From Burkholderiales bacterium (GTDB taxonomy: Bacteria; Pseudomonadota; Gammaproteobacteria; Burkholderiales; Burkholderiaceae_C): DNA of 63,362 bases. This document shows, in pieces, positions 28,813 to 39,285 of the stretch. The notes under the pieces are model-generated. The model was not told where the DNA came from. It worked only from the letters and a program-made list of their open reading frames with translations, and made no database searches. Position numbers and translations under genes: made by a program. The stretch spans positions 1-63,362 of the forward strand of contig CANGHK010000030.1 of NCBI GenBank assembly GCA_947453625.1, in the 5' to 3' direction. Each line of letters opens with the position of its first letter. Position 1 is the stretch's first letter.

Positions 28813-29580
28813 ATGAGCTTCTTCGCGATCGACATCGGCAACACCCGCCTGAAATGGGCCCAATACGCTTCGCCCCAGCCGGGCGCCGCGGTGCTGGCGC
28901 AGGGGGCGGTCTTCCTGGAGAACATCGACGGGCTGGCCGAGGCCGAGTGGAAGCACCTGGCCGCGCCGGGCTCCATCCTGGGCTGCAACGTTGCGGGCGA
29001 CGCGGTGCGGCGCCGCGTCGAGGAGCAGCTCGAGCTGTGGGACCTGGCGCCGCGCTGGGTCGTCAGCACCGCACATGCGGCCGGCGTGAGCAACGGCTAC
29101 GATCACCCCGGCCGGCTCGGCTGCGACCGCTTCGTGGCCCAGATCGGCGCGCGCCACCATGTGCTGGCGCGCGGCGTGGCCAGGCCGGTGCTGGTGGTGA
29201 TGGTGGGCACGGCGGTGACGGTGGACGCGCTCGATGCCGAGGGCCATTTCCTGGGCGGCTTGATCCTGCCTGGCCACGGCATCATGCTGCGCGCCCTCGA
29301 AGGCGGCACCGCAGGCCTGCGCGTGCCCACCGGCGAGGTGCGCGACTTTCCCACCAACACCAGCGACGGCTTGACCAGCGGCGGCACCTACGCCATCACC
29401 GGCGCGATGGAGCGCCTGCACCGCCACCTCGCCGCCCGCTGTGCCCAGGCGCCGGTCACGCTGATGACCGGCGGGGCGGCCTGGAAGGTCGCGCCCTGGC
29501 TGAGCCTGGAGCATGAGCTGATCGACTCGCTGATCTTCGACGGGCTGCTCGCGCTGCAGTCGCACCGGCTGGCGCTGTGA
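28813..29580 (+). CDS. coaX: Type III pantothenate kinase
   Basis: The enzyme catalyses the first committed step of CoA synthesis, ATP-dependent phosphorylation of pantothenate. The 255-residue ASKHA-fold protein has [10 protein letters not shown] (phosphate 1 motif) at 7-16, [26 protein letters not shown] (phosphate 2 motif) and [20 protein letters not shown]. The AGGAA sequence upstream supports this ATG over an in-frame one 18 bases earlier. No birA or type I coaA is adjacent. It converges on hslU with 27 bases between the stops. Confidence 0.95.
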   Translation: MSFFAIDIGNTRLKWAQYASPQPGAAVLAQGAVFLENIDGLAEAEWKHLAAPGSILGCNVAGDAVRRRVEEQLELWDLAPRWVVSTAHAAGVSNGYDHPGRLGCDRFVAQIGARHHVLARGVARPVLVVMVGTAVTVDALDAEGHFLGGLILPGHGIMLRALEGGTAGLRVPTGEVRDFPTNTSDGLTSGGTYAITGAMERLHRHLAARCAQAPVTLMTGGAAWKVAPWLSLEHELIDSLIFDGLLALQSHRLAL

Positions 29581-29607
29581 CGCCTGGGGCCGCTCGTCGC
29601 CCCGCGG

Positions 29608-30956
<1,349 letters not shown>

Positions 30957-30960
<4 letters not shown>

Positions 30961-31505
30961 TCAAGAACCTCTATCGTGTGGTTCTGGTTGGTGTAGATGC
31001 ACAGGTCGCCGGCGATCACCAGGCTTTGCTTGACGATGTCCTGCGCGCTCAGGTCGGTGTGTTCCAGCAGGGCCCGGGCGGCGGCCTGGGCATAGGCCCC
31101 GCCCGAGCCTATCGAGACGATGCCGAGTTCGGGCTCGAGCACGTCGCCGTTGCCGGTGATGATCAGGCTGGCCTCGCGGTCGGCCACCGCCAGCATCGCC
31201 TCGAGCCGGCGCAGCACGCGGTCGGTGCGCCAGTCCTTGGTCAGCTCGATCGCGGCCCGCACCAGGTGGCCCTGGTGCTTTTCCAGCTTGGCTTCGAAGC
31301 GCTCGAACAAGGTGAAGGCGTCGGCGGTGGCGCCGGCAAAGCCGGCCAGCACCTGGTCGCGGTGCAGCTTGCGCACCTTGCGCGCGGTCGATTTGACGAC
31401 GATGTTGCCCAGCGTGACCTGGCCGTCGCCGCCCAGTGCCACCTGCCAGCCTTGGGGCGTGAGCCGGCGCACGCTGATGATGGTGGTGCCGTGGAAGGGT
31501 TCCAT
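30957..31505 (-). CDS. hslV: ATP-dependent protease peptidase subunit HslV
   Basis: The 182-residue proteasome-like peptidase forms double hexamers capped by HslU. The N-terminal propeptide MEPFHG precedes the catalytic Thr of TTIISVRR, so maturation exposes Thr7. [20 protein letters not shown] and [20 protein letters not shown] are family signatures. The frame is open far upstream but only from this Met is it HslV. A strong 11-base hairpin (31530-31561) lies 25 bases upstream, between the STAS-domain gene and hslV. Confidence 0.97.
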
Positions 31506-31529
31506 GGGGAGTGTCGGTTCGGGTGGGGG

Positions 31530-31561
31530 CCCCGGGCTGCCGCTGGGGGTGCAGCCCGGGG
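31530..31561 (-). terminator. Strong 11-base hairpin CCCCGGGCTGC / GCAGCCCGGGG before hslV
   Basis: The arms 31530-31540 and 31551-31561 are perfectly complementary with a 10-base loop. The hairpin fills most of the 62-base gap between the STAS-domain gene and hslV on the minus strand. No T-run follows, so it is either a U-less terminator, a pause site or a structured hslVU leader. It is the longest perfect stem I noticed in any intergenic region of the window. Confidence 0.45.
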
Positions 31562-31567
31562 TGGGTG

Positions 31568-33403
31568 TCAATCGCGTGGAATCTGGATTCCGGCGTGCTC
31601 GTCTATGCCCATGGCACCGAAGAACAGCGCCACCAGCCGGTGCGCGTCGATGAAGGTGACGCTGCGGTTCTCGGTGCGCTTGGCCAGCACCCAGTTCAGC
31701 AAGTCGCCGGCGGCGATGAAATCGACCCGGATCAGGCGCGCGCAGGACACTTGCACCAGGGTGGCGGCGCCTAGCTGGCGGTCGATCTGCTGCAGCGTGG
31801 CGGCGATGTCGCCGGCCAGCTGGCCCGACAGATCCACCGTGCCGACGCTCACCCCGCTGTGGCTGTCGTCCTGCAGGCTGGACTCCAGAAAGCTCGACGA
31901 CACCTCGCTGACGCTGGACATCGGCGGCGTGGTGGTCGAGTTGTTGGCGTTGCTGGCCCTCACCTGGCAGCGTGCCGGCTCCCAGGACGGGGGCGAGACC
32001 TCGTAGGTCACGCAGTAGTCGATCGCGGTTTCGTCGAACTGGTCGGGCCGGTTGGCCAGGCGCAAGGCCTCCAGGCGCGCCATCCAGAACGCCGGGTCGG
32101 CGTCGCGCACGCCCGTGGGCGCGGCCTGCTGCAGCGCGCCCAGCAGACGTTCGGCGGCCATCCAGCGCATGTCTATGGCCTGCGGTGCCCACTGGCGGAA
32201 CAATCGCTGCAGATGCGCCGCGGCTTCGGCATCGACACGCGCAATCGCCGACCAGTCCAGCACCCAGGGCAGTGGCAGTTGCAGCGTGGACGAGCGCAGC
32301 CGCGCCACCTCGTCCACGTCCAGCAGCGCCGGGCTGACCCAGCCCACGTCGCCCTTGACGCCCCGGGTGTCGGGGCGGTCGTCGGCGGCCGCATCGGCCA
32401 CCCGCTTGGGCAGCGAATACCACTGCGGCGACGAGCGGCCGAACAAGTGGGCATAGGCCAGCGACAGGGCGTCGAACTTGGCCTGTTGGCCTGTGGCGCG
32501 GTAGAGGTCGAGCAGCACATGCCAAGTGCCTGCGTGGCGGTGGCGTGGGGCCTGGGGTCTGCACAGCAGGGTCAGCACCTGCTCGCACAGGTTGAAGTCG
32601 GCATTCGCGAAGGCGATCACCGCCTCGTCCAGTTCGGGGTCGTGCACCAGGGGGTTGGCTTCGCCCGCGAACCAGCTGTCCGCCAGCAGGCCCGGATCCA
32701 TCTGGGGCAGGCCGTTGCCCGGCGCGGCGGGCTCGGTGTCCGGGTAGCCGCCGGCTGGCGCAGCGGCGGTGCGCTGGCCTGCCGGCGGCGCGCTCAGCGG
32801 CGTCAGGCCACCACCCACCGTCAGTGGTTTGGTCGTCAGCGAGAAATCGAGGTCGGGCAGCGGCGGCATTTGGTCCGGCGCCGCAAAGCCTGACCGACCC
32901 TGCCCGGGCGTCGGCAGCACGGCGCGACCCGGATCGAAGGAGACGGGCTCGGTGGGCGCGAGGTGGAAGTCGGTGCGGCGCTGGACCGCCTGCGGCAGGC
33001 GCAGTGGGGAAGTGCGGCGCGGTGGCTTGTCTCGGCGTTGGCCGTCGCCCACCATCTGCTGCTCGATCTCGTCGATCTTGGCCTTGACGCCTACGTCCGA
33101 GCGGGTGGGGATGCTGTTCTCGGTCACCCGCACCTCGGAATCATCGACCTTGGATGAGCCGCCCAGCGTCGCCAACTGCTCGGGCGACAGGCCGTCGCGG
33201 CGCAACCGGCGCAAGGTGTCGAACTCGCGCTTGCGAACGAAATCGTTGCGCCGCTTGCGCTCGACCATCGCCTTCAGCTCGGAGCGCTCGATCTCCTGGT
33301 GGTCGGCGGGCCTGGTGGCCACCTCCGACCAGTCGGTGGCCGGGTTGGCCACGAAGCGCACCACCTTGCGGAAAAAGCTCTGGCTGTCCTTGGGGTCAGC
33401 CAT
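31568..33403 (-). CDS. STAS-domain protein next to hslVU, function unknown
   Basis: The 611-residue soluble protein begins [19 protein letters not shown]. It has a charged, coiled-coil-prone N-terminal third (residues about 35-70, [20 protein letters not shown]), a Pro-rich middle and a helical repeat-like segment around 290-345. It ends in a STAS-like domain (about 510-600, [20 protein letters not shown]). An earlier stretch ([20 protein letters not shown]) looks like a degenerate second STAS. No kinase or transporter domain is attached. An alternative ATG at 33454 would add 17 residues. Conservation beside hslVU suggests, but does not prove, a stress-related role. Confidence 0.75.
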   Translation of the reverse strand: MADPKDSQSFFRKVVRFVANPATDWSEVATRPADHQEIERSELKAMVERKRRNDFVRKREFDTLRRLRRDGLSPEQLATLGGSSKVDDSEVRVTENSIPTRSDVGVKAKIDEIEQQMVGDGQRRDKPPRRTSPLRLPQAVQRRTDFHLAPTEPVSFDPGRAVLPTPGQGRSGFAAPDQMPPLPDLDFSLTTKPLTVGGGLTPLSAPPAGQRTAAAPAGGYPDTEPAAPGNGLPQMDPGLLADSWFAGEANPLVHDPELDEAVIAFANADFNLCEQVLTLLCRPQAPRHRHAGTWHVLLDLYRATGQQAKFDALSLAYAHLFGRSSPQWYSLPKRVADAAADDRPDTRGVKGDVGWVSPALLDVDEVARLRSSTLQLPLPWVLDWSAIARVDAEAAAHLQRLFRQWAPQAIDMRWMAAERLLGALQQAAPTGVRDADPAFWMARLEALRLANRPDQFDETAIDYCVTYEVSPPSWEPARCQVRASNANNSTTTPPMSSVSEVSSSFLESSLQDDSHSGVSVGTVDLSGQLAGDIAATLQQIDRQLGAATLVQVSCARLIRVDFIAAGDLLNWVLAKRTENRSVTFIDAHRLVALFFGAMGIDEHAGIQIPRD

Positions 33404-33532
33404 GCGTGAAATGCCCCTGGGACCCGGCGCAATCTGCACCGTCCTTGTGCTCATGTTCAGGCCTCGACTCAGCAATCCGGGGCGCCATGCCCAAGCCGTG
33501 CCGCATGAGACTGACAGCGTCCAGCGAACGCC

Positions 33533-33596
33533 GTGGAACCGGCTCTGCCGTCACTGCTCGGCCCCCTTGAGGGGGCGGCCGAAGGCCGTGTTCCAC
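33533..33596. repeat. Nested, cloverleaf-like palindromic element after dksA
   Basis: An outer 7-base pair of arms, GTGGAAC (33533-33539) and GTTCCAC (33590-33596), encloses three smaller hairpins: CGGC-N3-GCCG (33540-33550), GCCCCC-TTGA-GGGGGC (33561-33576) and CGGCC-GAA-GGCCG (33576-33588). It starts 2 bases after the dksA stop. It may act as a terminator, a REP-like mobile palindrome or an RNA-stabilising structure. Cores of the CCCCC-TTGA-GGGGG kind recur in betaproteobacterial intergenic regions. Confidence 0.55.
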
Positions 33597-33597
33597 C

Positions 33598-34380
33598 TCA
33601 GTCGCCGAACATCTTCTGCTTCATCTCGCGGCGCTGCTGCGCTTCCAGCGACAGCGTGGCGGTGGGCCGCGCCAGCAAGCGGCCCAGGCCTATCGGCTCG
33701 CCAGTCTCGTCGCAGAAGCCGTAGTCGCTGGCGTCTATTCGGCCCAGCGACTGGGTGATCTTCTTCAACAGCTTGCGCTCGCGGTCGCGGGTGCGCAACT
33801 CCAGCGCGTGCTCTTCCTCGATGGTCGCGCGATCGGCCGGGTCCGGCACGATCGAGGTGTCCTCGCGCAGGTGTTCGGTCGTTTCGCCGGCATTCGACAG
33901 CAGGTCGTCCTTGAGCGTCTGCAGTCGGGCGCGGAAGAACTCGAGTTGCTTGTCGTTCATGTACGCATCTTCCGGCATCGCCAGCAACTCGGCTTCGGTC
34001 AGGTCGCGGCCGGCCTTGGTCTTCCAGGCATTGACGAGCTTGGGGTCCGCCTTGTGGGCGGTCTTCACGATATCCATCGGTTCAGGGTAGCCGCGGGCGG
34101 GCGGCTTGGGAGGTGCAAATCGTTCAGCAAAGCGGCTGGTCGCGGGCGCCGGCGCGGGCACGACCACCGGCGTTGCCGTCTTGTTGCCGGCAAGCGTCTT
34201 GGTCGCGGCTTTGGCGGCAGGCTTGGTCGCGGGCTTGGGTGCGGGTTTGGACACCGCAGGCGTTGGCGACGCCTGGGTTGCGGGCCCGCTGGCGGTCAGG
34301 TCGGTGGCCGAGGTCGTGCCGGTCTCGGTAGTCAGGGGGGCCGGGATGGTGACCGGGGCTTTGGCCGTTGTTTTGCTCAC
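33598..34380 (-). CDS. dksA: DksA/TraR-family transcription factor lacking most zinc-finger cysteines
   Basis: With the chosen GTG start (AGGAG 8 bases upstream) the protein is 260 residues. An Ala/Pro/Thr/Lys-rich, disordered N-terminal extension of about 110 residues precedes a normal DksA core: coiled coil with the acidic loop region REDTSIVPDPADRATIEEEH, then the globular end GFCDETGEPIGLGRLLARPT. In canonical DksA that end carries four zinc-binding Cys. Here the positions read Cys, Thr, Ser, Ala, so only one Cys remains and no zinc is expected. DksA binds the RNA polymerase secondary channel and acts with ppGpp. It lies downstream of a COG0523 GTPase gene. Confidence 0.88.
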   Translation of the reverse strand: MSKTTAKAPVTIPAPLTTETGTTSATDLTASGPATQASPTPAVSKPAPKPATKPAAKAATKTLAGNKTATPVVVPAPAPATSRFAERFAPPKPPARGYPEPMDIVKTAHKADPKLVNAWKTKAGRDLTEAELLAMPEDAYMNDKQLEFFRARLQTLKDDLLSNAGETTEHLREDTSIVPDPADRATIEEEHALELRTRDRERKLLKKITQSLGRIDASDYGFCDETGEPIGLGRLLARPTATLSLEAQQRREMKQKMFGD

Positions 34381-34492
34381 TTCGGGACTCCTCGCAGTGG
34401 CGTTGTACCTGTCGTCCGCCACGGCCTGTGTATCTGCCGTGTCGCCTGAGGCGCGCGGATTGTAGCCACGCCCGAGGGTGCCCAAGCACCGC

Positions 34493-35548
34493 TCAAACCA
34501 GGCAGCCTTCCAAGCCTTGCAGCAGGATGTCCTTGGGCAGGTCGATGCCGATGAACACCATCTTGCTCAGTTTTTTCTCGTTGGGCAGCCATTTCGGTCC
34601 CAGGTCGCTGCCCATCAACTGGTGCACGCCCTGGAAGATCACCTTGCGGTCGCTGCCCTTCATGTTGAGCACGCCCTTGTAGCGCAGCATCTTGGGGCCG
34701 TAGACCTGCACGATGGAGCCGAGGAAATCCTCCAGCTTGGCCGGGTGGAAGGGCCGGTCGGCGCGGAATACGAAGGACTTGACATCGTCGTCATGCGCGT
34801 GGTGGTGCGGATGGTCGCAGTGCTCGCCCTCGGCGTGGTCGTGGCCTTCGTGACCATGGGCATGGTGATCGTGACCGTGGTCGTCGGCGTTGAGGAACTC
34901 CGGGTCGATCTCGAGCTTGGCGTTGAGGTTGAAACCGCGCAGGTCGAACACGCTGGCGATGGGCACCTCGCCGAAATGCACCTGTTGCATCGGCGCGCGC
35001 GGGTTCATGTGCTTGAGGCGGTGGCGCAAGGCCTGGACCTCGCCGTCGTCCACCAGGTCGGTCTTGCTGATGAAGATCTGGTCGGCAAAGCCGACCTGGC
35101 GGCGCGCCTCCTGGCGCGTGTCGAGCTGGCTCTCGGCATGCTTGGCGTCGACCAGCGTCAGGATCGAGTCGAGCAGGTAGCTCTCGGCGATCTCGTCGTC
35201 CATGAAGAAGGTCTGGGCCACCGGGCCCGGGTCGGCCAGGCCGGTGGTCTCGATCACGACGCGGTCGAAATCGAGCTCGCCGCGACGCCGCTTGGCGGCC
35301 AGGTCGGACAGCGTGGTGCGCAGGTCCTCACGGATCGAGCAGCAGACACAGCCGTTGTTCATCTGGATGATCTGCTCGCTGGTGTCGGCCACCAGGATCT
35401 CGTTGTCGATGTTCTCCTCGCCGAACTCGTTCTCGATCACGGCGATCTTCTGGCCATGGTGCTCGCTGAGCACGCGCTTGAGCAGCGTGGTCTTGCCCGA
35501 GCCCAGGAAGCCTGTCAGGATGGTTGCAGGAATGAGGCCTACCGACAT
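34493..35548 (-). CDS. COG0523 (CobW-domain) metal GTPase
   Basis: The 351-residue G3E GTPase has Walker A GFLGSGKTTLL (residues 11-21), the COG0523 metal-binding CxCC (GCVCC, about 68-72), the base-specificity motif SKTDL and a C-terminal CobW_C domain. Between them is a His/Asp-rich segment with about 15 His (HDHHAHGHEGHDHAEGEHCD), typical of zinc-handling members such as ZigA/ZagA. Other members handle cobalt or nitrile-hydratase metals, so the metal is inferred. The start is Met-Ser-Val-Gly. It is followed after 112 bases by the zinc-free-type dksA. I see no Zur-box-like palindrome upstream. Confidence 0.9.
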   Translation of the reverse strand: MSVGLIPATILTGFLGSGKTTLLKRVLSEHHGQKIAVIENEFGEENIDNEILVADTSEQIIQMNNGCVCCSIREDLRTTLSDLAAKRRRGELDFDRVVIETTGLADPGPVAQTFFMDDEIAESYLLDSILTLVDAKHAESQLDTRQEARRQVGFADQIFISKTDLVDDGEVQALRHRLKHMNPRAPMQQVHFGEVPIASVFDLRGFNLNAKLEIDPEFLNADDHGHDHHAHGHEGHDHAEGEHCDHPHHHAHDDDVKSFVFRADRPFHPAKLEDFLGSIVQVYGPKMLRYKGVLNMKGSDRKVIFQGVHQLMGSDLGPKWLPNEKKLSKMVFIGIDLPKDILLQGLEGCLV

Positions 35549-35797
35549 GGTGGATCCGATGCGATGCTGGTGAATGGGACGGTTTGAACGACTGCCCGCT
35601 GCAACCCGACTATGTGGGGTCAATTCGGCCGGGGGCAAGCTGCCGCTGTGAAATCCGCACGGCCTGAGCGCGCAGACTGTGCAAGCCCGAGCGTAGCCTA
35701 CCTTGTGCAGGTTGGCCGCCACCGGCTGCGGCGTGGCGGGGTAGCCCGGGTCTTGGGGTATTCTCGGTCACCGCCACCGCCACCACCGACACCCGCT

Positions 35798-36688
35798 GTG
35801 TCTGAACCCCCTTCTGGCAGGCCGCCGCGCCGAGCGGCGGCAGCCCCAACCGACAAGCGCGGCCTGTTCGAGCGCCTGGTCGAGTTTCTCTCCCCTGGCC
35901 CGGACTCGACCCGCGAGTTGCTCGCCACGCTGGCCGATGCCGAACAGCGCGAACTGATCGCCCCCGAGAGCCGCATGATGCTCGAAGGCGTGCTGCGCAT
36001 GGCCGAACTGAGCGCGGGCGACGTGATGGTGGCCGCGCCGCGCATGGATTTGCTCGACATCGACGCGCCCTACGACGAACTGCTGCACAGCGTGATCGAG
36101 TCCGGCCACTCGCGTTTTCCGGTCTACGAGGGTCAGCACGAGAACCTGATCGGCATCCTGATGGCCAAGGACTTGCTCAAGCTGCAGCGCTCGCCCGACC
36201 TGAGCCTGCGCACGCTGCTGCGGCCGGCGGTGTTCGTGCCCGAGAGCAAGAACCTGAACGAGTTGTTGCGTGATTTCCGCGCCAACCGCAACCACCTGGC
36301 GATGGTGGTCGATGAGTTTGGCCGTACCGCCGGGCTGATCACGATCGAGGACGTGCTGGAAGAGATCGTCGGCGAGATCGAGGACGAGTTCGACGAGGAC
36401 GCCACCGCCGCCGAGAACGGCATCGTCACCCTGGCCGACGGCAGCCACCGGGTGGCCGGCGACACCGACATTGCCCTGGTCAACCGGGTCTTCGGCACGG
36501 CGCTGCCGGTCGACAGCTTCGACACCATAGGCGGCCTGATCGCCCACGAACTGGGCCGTGTGCCCCAGCGCGGTGAGTCGACCCAGGCCGGCGGGCTGAA
36601 ATTCCAGGTGATGCTGACGCGCGGTGGCGCGGTGCGCTGGTTCAAGGTCGCGCGCCAGGCCGCGGCCAGTCCGGACGTCCGCGCTTGA
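35798..36688 (+). CDS. corC: CorC/HlyC-type CBS-pair protein (magnesium/cobalt efflux accessory)
   Basis: With the GTG start (GTG TCT GAA, giving SEPPSGRPPRR) the protein is 296 residues, the usual CorC size. It has two CBS domains (VMVAAPRMDLLDIDAPYDEL and LLRPAVFVPESKNLNELLRD) and a C-terminal CorC/HlyC FAD-like domain (DTIGGLIAHELGRVPQRGES). The acidic EEIVGEIEDEFDEDA linker is characteristic. The frame is open back to 35612 but the added region is not family-like. It is coupled to lnt, the common Burkholderiales order. Confidence 0.92.
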   Translation: MSEPPSGRPPRRAAAAPTDKRGLFERLVEFLSPGPDSTRELLATLADAEQRELIAPESRMMLEGVLRMAELSAGDVMVAAPRMDLLDIDAPYDELLHSVIESGHSRFPVYEGQHENLIGILMAKDLLKLQRSPDLSLRTLLRPAVFVPESKNLNELLRDFRANRNHLAMVVDEFGRTAGLITIEDVLEEIVGEIEDEFDEDATAAENGIVTLADGSHRVAGDTDIALVNRVFGTALPVDSFDTIGGLIAHELGRVPQRGESTQAGGLKFQVMLTRGGAVRWFKVARQAAASPDVRA

Positions 36689-38244
36689 GCCGCCCGGCGC
36701 CGCTGCGCCTGGCGCCCGCCTTGCTGGCCACTGCGGCGGCCGGCGCGCTGCAGACCCTGGCCTTCGTCCACACCGCCGCCTGGCCGCTGCCGCTGTTGGC
36801 GATCGCGCTGCTGGCGTGGCTGGTCGGCAGGGCCAGTCCGCGCCAAGCGGCCGCGCTGGGCTGGGTCTTCGGTTGCGCCTGGCTGGGCGCGAGCACCTGG
36901 TGGTTGTTCATCAGCCTGCACCGCTATGGCGGTCTGCCGGCGGTGCTGGCGGTGCTGGCCGTCGGACTGCTGTCGGCGCTGCTGTCGCTCTACCTGGCGC
37001 TGGCGATGGCCTGGGTGGCGCGCCGGCGCAGCGGCCGGCCGCTGGCAGATGGCTGCCGCTTTGGCGCCGCCTGGCTGGCGGCGGAGCTGGCGCGCGGCGT
37101 GATCTTCACCGGATTTCCCTGGGCCGCCACCGGCTACAGCCAGCTCGACGGGCCGCTGGCGATGCTGTTGCCCTGGCTGGGTGTCTACGCGGTCGGGGCG
37201 CTGCTGGCCGGGGTGGCCGCCGCGCTGGCGGCTGCGGCCCATCTGGCCGCGTCCGGCCCGACAGGCGCCCGGCAGGCGCTGGCGCCAACCCTGCTGGCGC
37301 TGCTGCTGCTGGCGCTGCCGGCAGGCTGGTCGGCCTGGCGTGGCGCGCCCGATTTCACCCGGCCCGGCGCCACCTTGCGCGTGGCCTTGCTGCAGACCAA
37401 TGTGGCGCAGGACGAGAAGTTCGCTGCCGATCACATCGTGGCGTCGCTGGCCTGGGTGGCTGGCGCGCTGAGCGCGGCCCAGGCCGACCTGGTGCTGGCG
37501 CCCGAGACGGCGGTGCCGCTGCTGCCGGACCAACTCGACGAACTGGCGCCGGGCTACTGGACGGCGCTGCGGCAGCACTTCGGCCAGCCCGGTGGCCCGG
37601 TGGCGCTGGTGGGCGTGCCGCTGGGCAGCTACGAGCTCGGCTACAGCAACTCGGTGGTCGGGCTGGATGCCGCGGCGCCGTCCGGCAGCTACCGCTACGA
37701 CAAGACCCACCTGGTGCCTTTCGGCGAGTTCATCCCGACCGGCTTTCACTGGTTCACCGAGTTGATGAACATCCCGCTGGGTGATTTCAACCGCGGTGCG
37801 CGCAATCCGCCCTCGTTCGGGGTGCAGGGTGAGCGCGTCGGTCCCAACATCTGCTACGAGGACTTGTTCGGCGAGGAACTGGCGCTGCGCTTTGCTGACG
37901 CGGCCTCGGCGCCGACGATCCTGGCCAACGTCAGCAACATCGGCTGGTTCGGCGACACGATCGCGGTGGCCCAGCATCTGCAGATCTCGCGCCTGCGCAG
38001 CCTGGAACTGCAGCGGCCGATGCTGCGCGCCACCAACACCGGCGCCACCGCGGTGATCGACCACCGGGGCAGGGTGACGGCGCAGCTGGCGCCGTTCACG
38101 CGCGGCGTGTTGACGGCCACGGTGCAGGGCCGGCAGGGCCTGACGCCGTTTGCGCGCTGGTCGGCCGCCGCCGGCCTGTGGCCGCTGTGGGCGCTGGCCG
38201 CGCTGGGCCTGGCCTGGCCGCGGCGCCGGCCGCTGGCCCGGTAA
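36685..38244 (+). CDS. lnt: Apolipoprotein N-acyltransferase
   Basis: The enzyme adds the third acyl chain to the N-terminal Cys of lipoproteins in the inner membrane. The 519-residue product has about six N-terminal membrane segments and a periplasmic nitrilase-like domain. The catalytic Glu is in [11 protein letters not shown], Lys in [12 protein letters not shown] and Cys in NICYEDLFG. The start is TTG (TTGAGC) overlapping the corC stop by 4 bases; no ATG fits. A weak stem plus T6 just after the stop (38237-38257) may terminate the corC-lnt transcript. Confidence 0.96.
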   Translation: MSRPAPLRLAPALLATAAAGALQTLAFVHTAAWPLPLLAIALLAWLVGRASPRQAAALGWVFGCAWLGASTWWLFISLHRYGGLPAVLAVLAVGLLSALLSLYLALAMAWVARRRSGRPLADGCRFGAAWLAAELARGVIFTGFPWAATGYSQLDGPLAMLLPWLGVYAVGALLAGVAAALAAAAHLAASGPTGARQALAPTLLALLLLALPAGWSAWRGAPDFTRPGATLRVALLQTNVAQDEKFAADHIVASLAWVAGALSAAQADLVLAPETAVPLLPDQLDELAPGYWTALRQHFGQPGGPVALVGVPLGSYELGYSNSVVGLDAAAPSGSYRYDKTHLVPFGEFIPTGFHWFTELMNIPLGDFNRGARNPPSFGVQGERVGPNICYEDLFGEELALRFADAASAPTILANVSNIGWFGDTIAVAQHLQISRLRSLELQRPMLRATNTGATAVIDHRGRVTAQLAPFTRGVLTATVQGRQGLTPFARWSAAAGLWPLWALAALGLAWPRRRPLAR

Positions 38245-38257
38245 ACTCGGGTTTTTT
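38237..38257 (+). terminator. Weak stem followed by T6 at the end of lnt
   Basis: CCCG (38237-38240) and CGGG (38248-38251) flank the lnt stop codon and are followed by six T (38252-38257). The stem is only 4 bases plus a possible G-T pair. A second GC hairpin, CCCGCGC-N3-GCGCGGG (38266-38282), follows in the glyQ leader without a T-run. Confidence 0.4.
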
Positions 38258-38362
38258 GTCGCCGTCCCGCGCCTGGCGCGGGCTTGCTGTCAGCGCAGAA
38301 CCCGCCGCCCACCCGGCGCCCTGGCTGTGCGCGAGCGCGGCGGACTCAACCGGCGGCCCGCC

Positions 38363-39283
38363 ATGCTCACCTTCCAGCAAATCATTCTTCGCCTGCAAGA
38401 CTACTGGGACCGGCAGGGCTGCGCCCTGCTGCAGCCCTACGACATGGAAGTCGGCGCGGGCACCAGCCACACCGCCACCTTCCTGCGCGCGCTCGGCCCC
38501 GAGCCCTGGAAGGCAGCCTATGTCCAGCCCAGCCGCCGGCCCAAGGACGGCCGTTACGGCAACAACCCGAACCGGCTGCAGCACTACTACCAGTACCAGG
38601 TCGTGCTCAAGCCCGCACCGGCCAACATCCTCGAGCTCTACCTCGGCTCGCTCGAGGCGCTGGGCTTCGACCTGAAGCACAACGACGTGCGTTTCGTCGA
38701 GGACGACTGGGAGAACCCGACGCTGGGCTGCTGGGGCCTGGGCTGGGAGGTCTGGCTCAACGGCATGGAGGTGACCCAGTTCACCTACTTCCAGCAGGTC
38801 GGCGGCATAGACTGCAAGCCGATCACCGGCGAGATCACCTACGGCCTGGAGCGCCTGGCGATGTACATCCAGGGCAAGGAAAGCATCTTCGACCTGGTCT
38901 GGACGCCTGGCCTGAGCTATGGCGACGTCTACCACCAGAACGAGGTCGAGCAGAGCACCTACAACTTCGAGCACAGCGACGTGGCCTTCCTGCTGCAGGC
39001 CTTTGCCGCCCATGAGCGCCAGAGCCAGCACCTGATGGGCCAGCAGCTGGCGCTGCCGGCCTACGAGCAACTGCTCAAGGCCGGCCACAGCTTCAACCTG
39101 CTCGATGCGCGTGGCGCGATCAGCGTGACCGAGCGCGCGGCCTACATTGGCCGCATCCGCAACCTGGCCCGTGCGGTGGCGCAGAGCTACCTCGACAGCC
39201 GGGCGCGGCTGGGCTTCCCGATGGCGCCCACCGATTGGGCTGACGAAGTGCTGGCGAGCACCGCCCTGAAGAAGGCGACCTGA
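38363..39283 (+). CDS. glyQ: Glycyl-tRNA synthetase alpha subunit
   Basis: The 306-residue catalytic subunit of the alpha2-beta2 glycyl-tRNA synthetase activates glycine for tRNA-Gly. Conserved blocks are [20 protein letters not shown] at the start, [40 protein letters not shown] and [16 protein letters not shown]. The length matches family norms. The beta-subunit gene begins 2 bases after the stop. A 118-base leader precedes it with a GC hairpin but no recognisable T-box or other riboswitch. Confidence 0.98.
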   Translation: MLTFQQIILRLQDYWDRQGCALLQPYDMEVGAGTSHTATFLRALGPEPWKAAYVQPSRRPKDGRYGNNPNRLQHYYQYQVVLKPAPANILELYLGSLEALGFDLKHNDVRFVEDDWENPTLGCWGLGWEVWLNGMEVTQFTYFQQVGGIDCKPITGEITYGLERLAMYIQGKESIFDLVWTPGLSYGDVYHQNEVEQSTYNFEHSDVAFLLQAFAAHERQSQHLMGQQLALPAYEQLLKAGHSFNLLDARGAISVTERAAYIGRIRNLARAVAQSYLDSRARLGFPMAPTDWADEVLASTALKKAT

Positions 39284-39285
39284 GC

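Noticed and set aside
31506-31567. Sigma-32 heat-shock promoter immediately upstream of hslV
   Set aside because: A CCCCAT sequence overlaps the start codon itself and no CTTGAA-like box is at the right distance.
38245-38362. Possible glycine-responsive leader or T-box before glyQS
   Set aside because: Only a short GC hairpin is visible; no T-box or riboswitch consensus, and T-boxes are not expected in betaproteobacteria.
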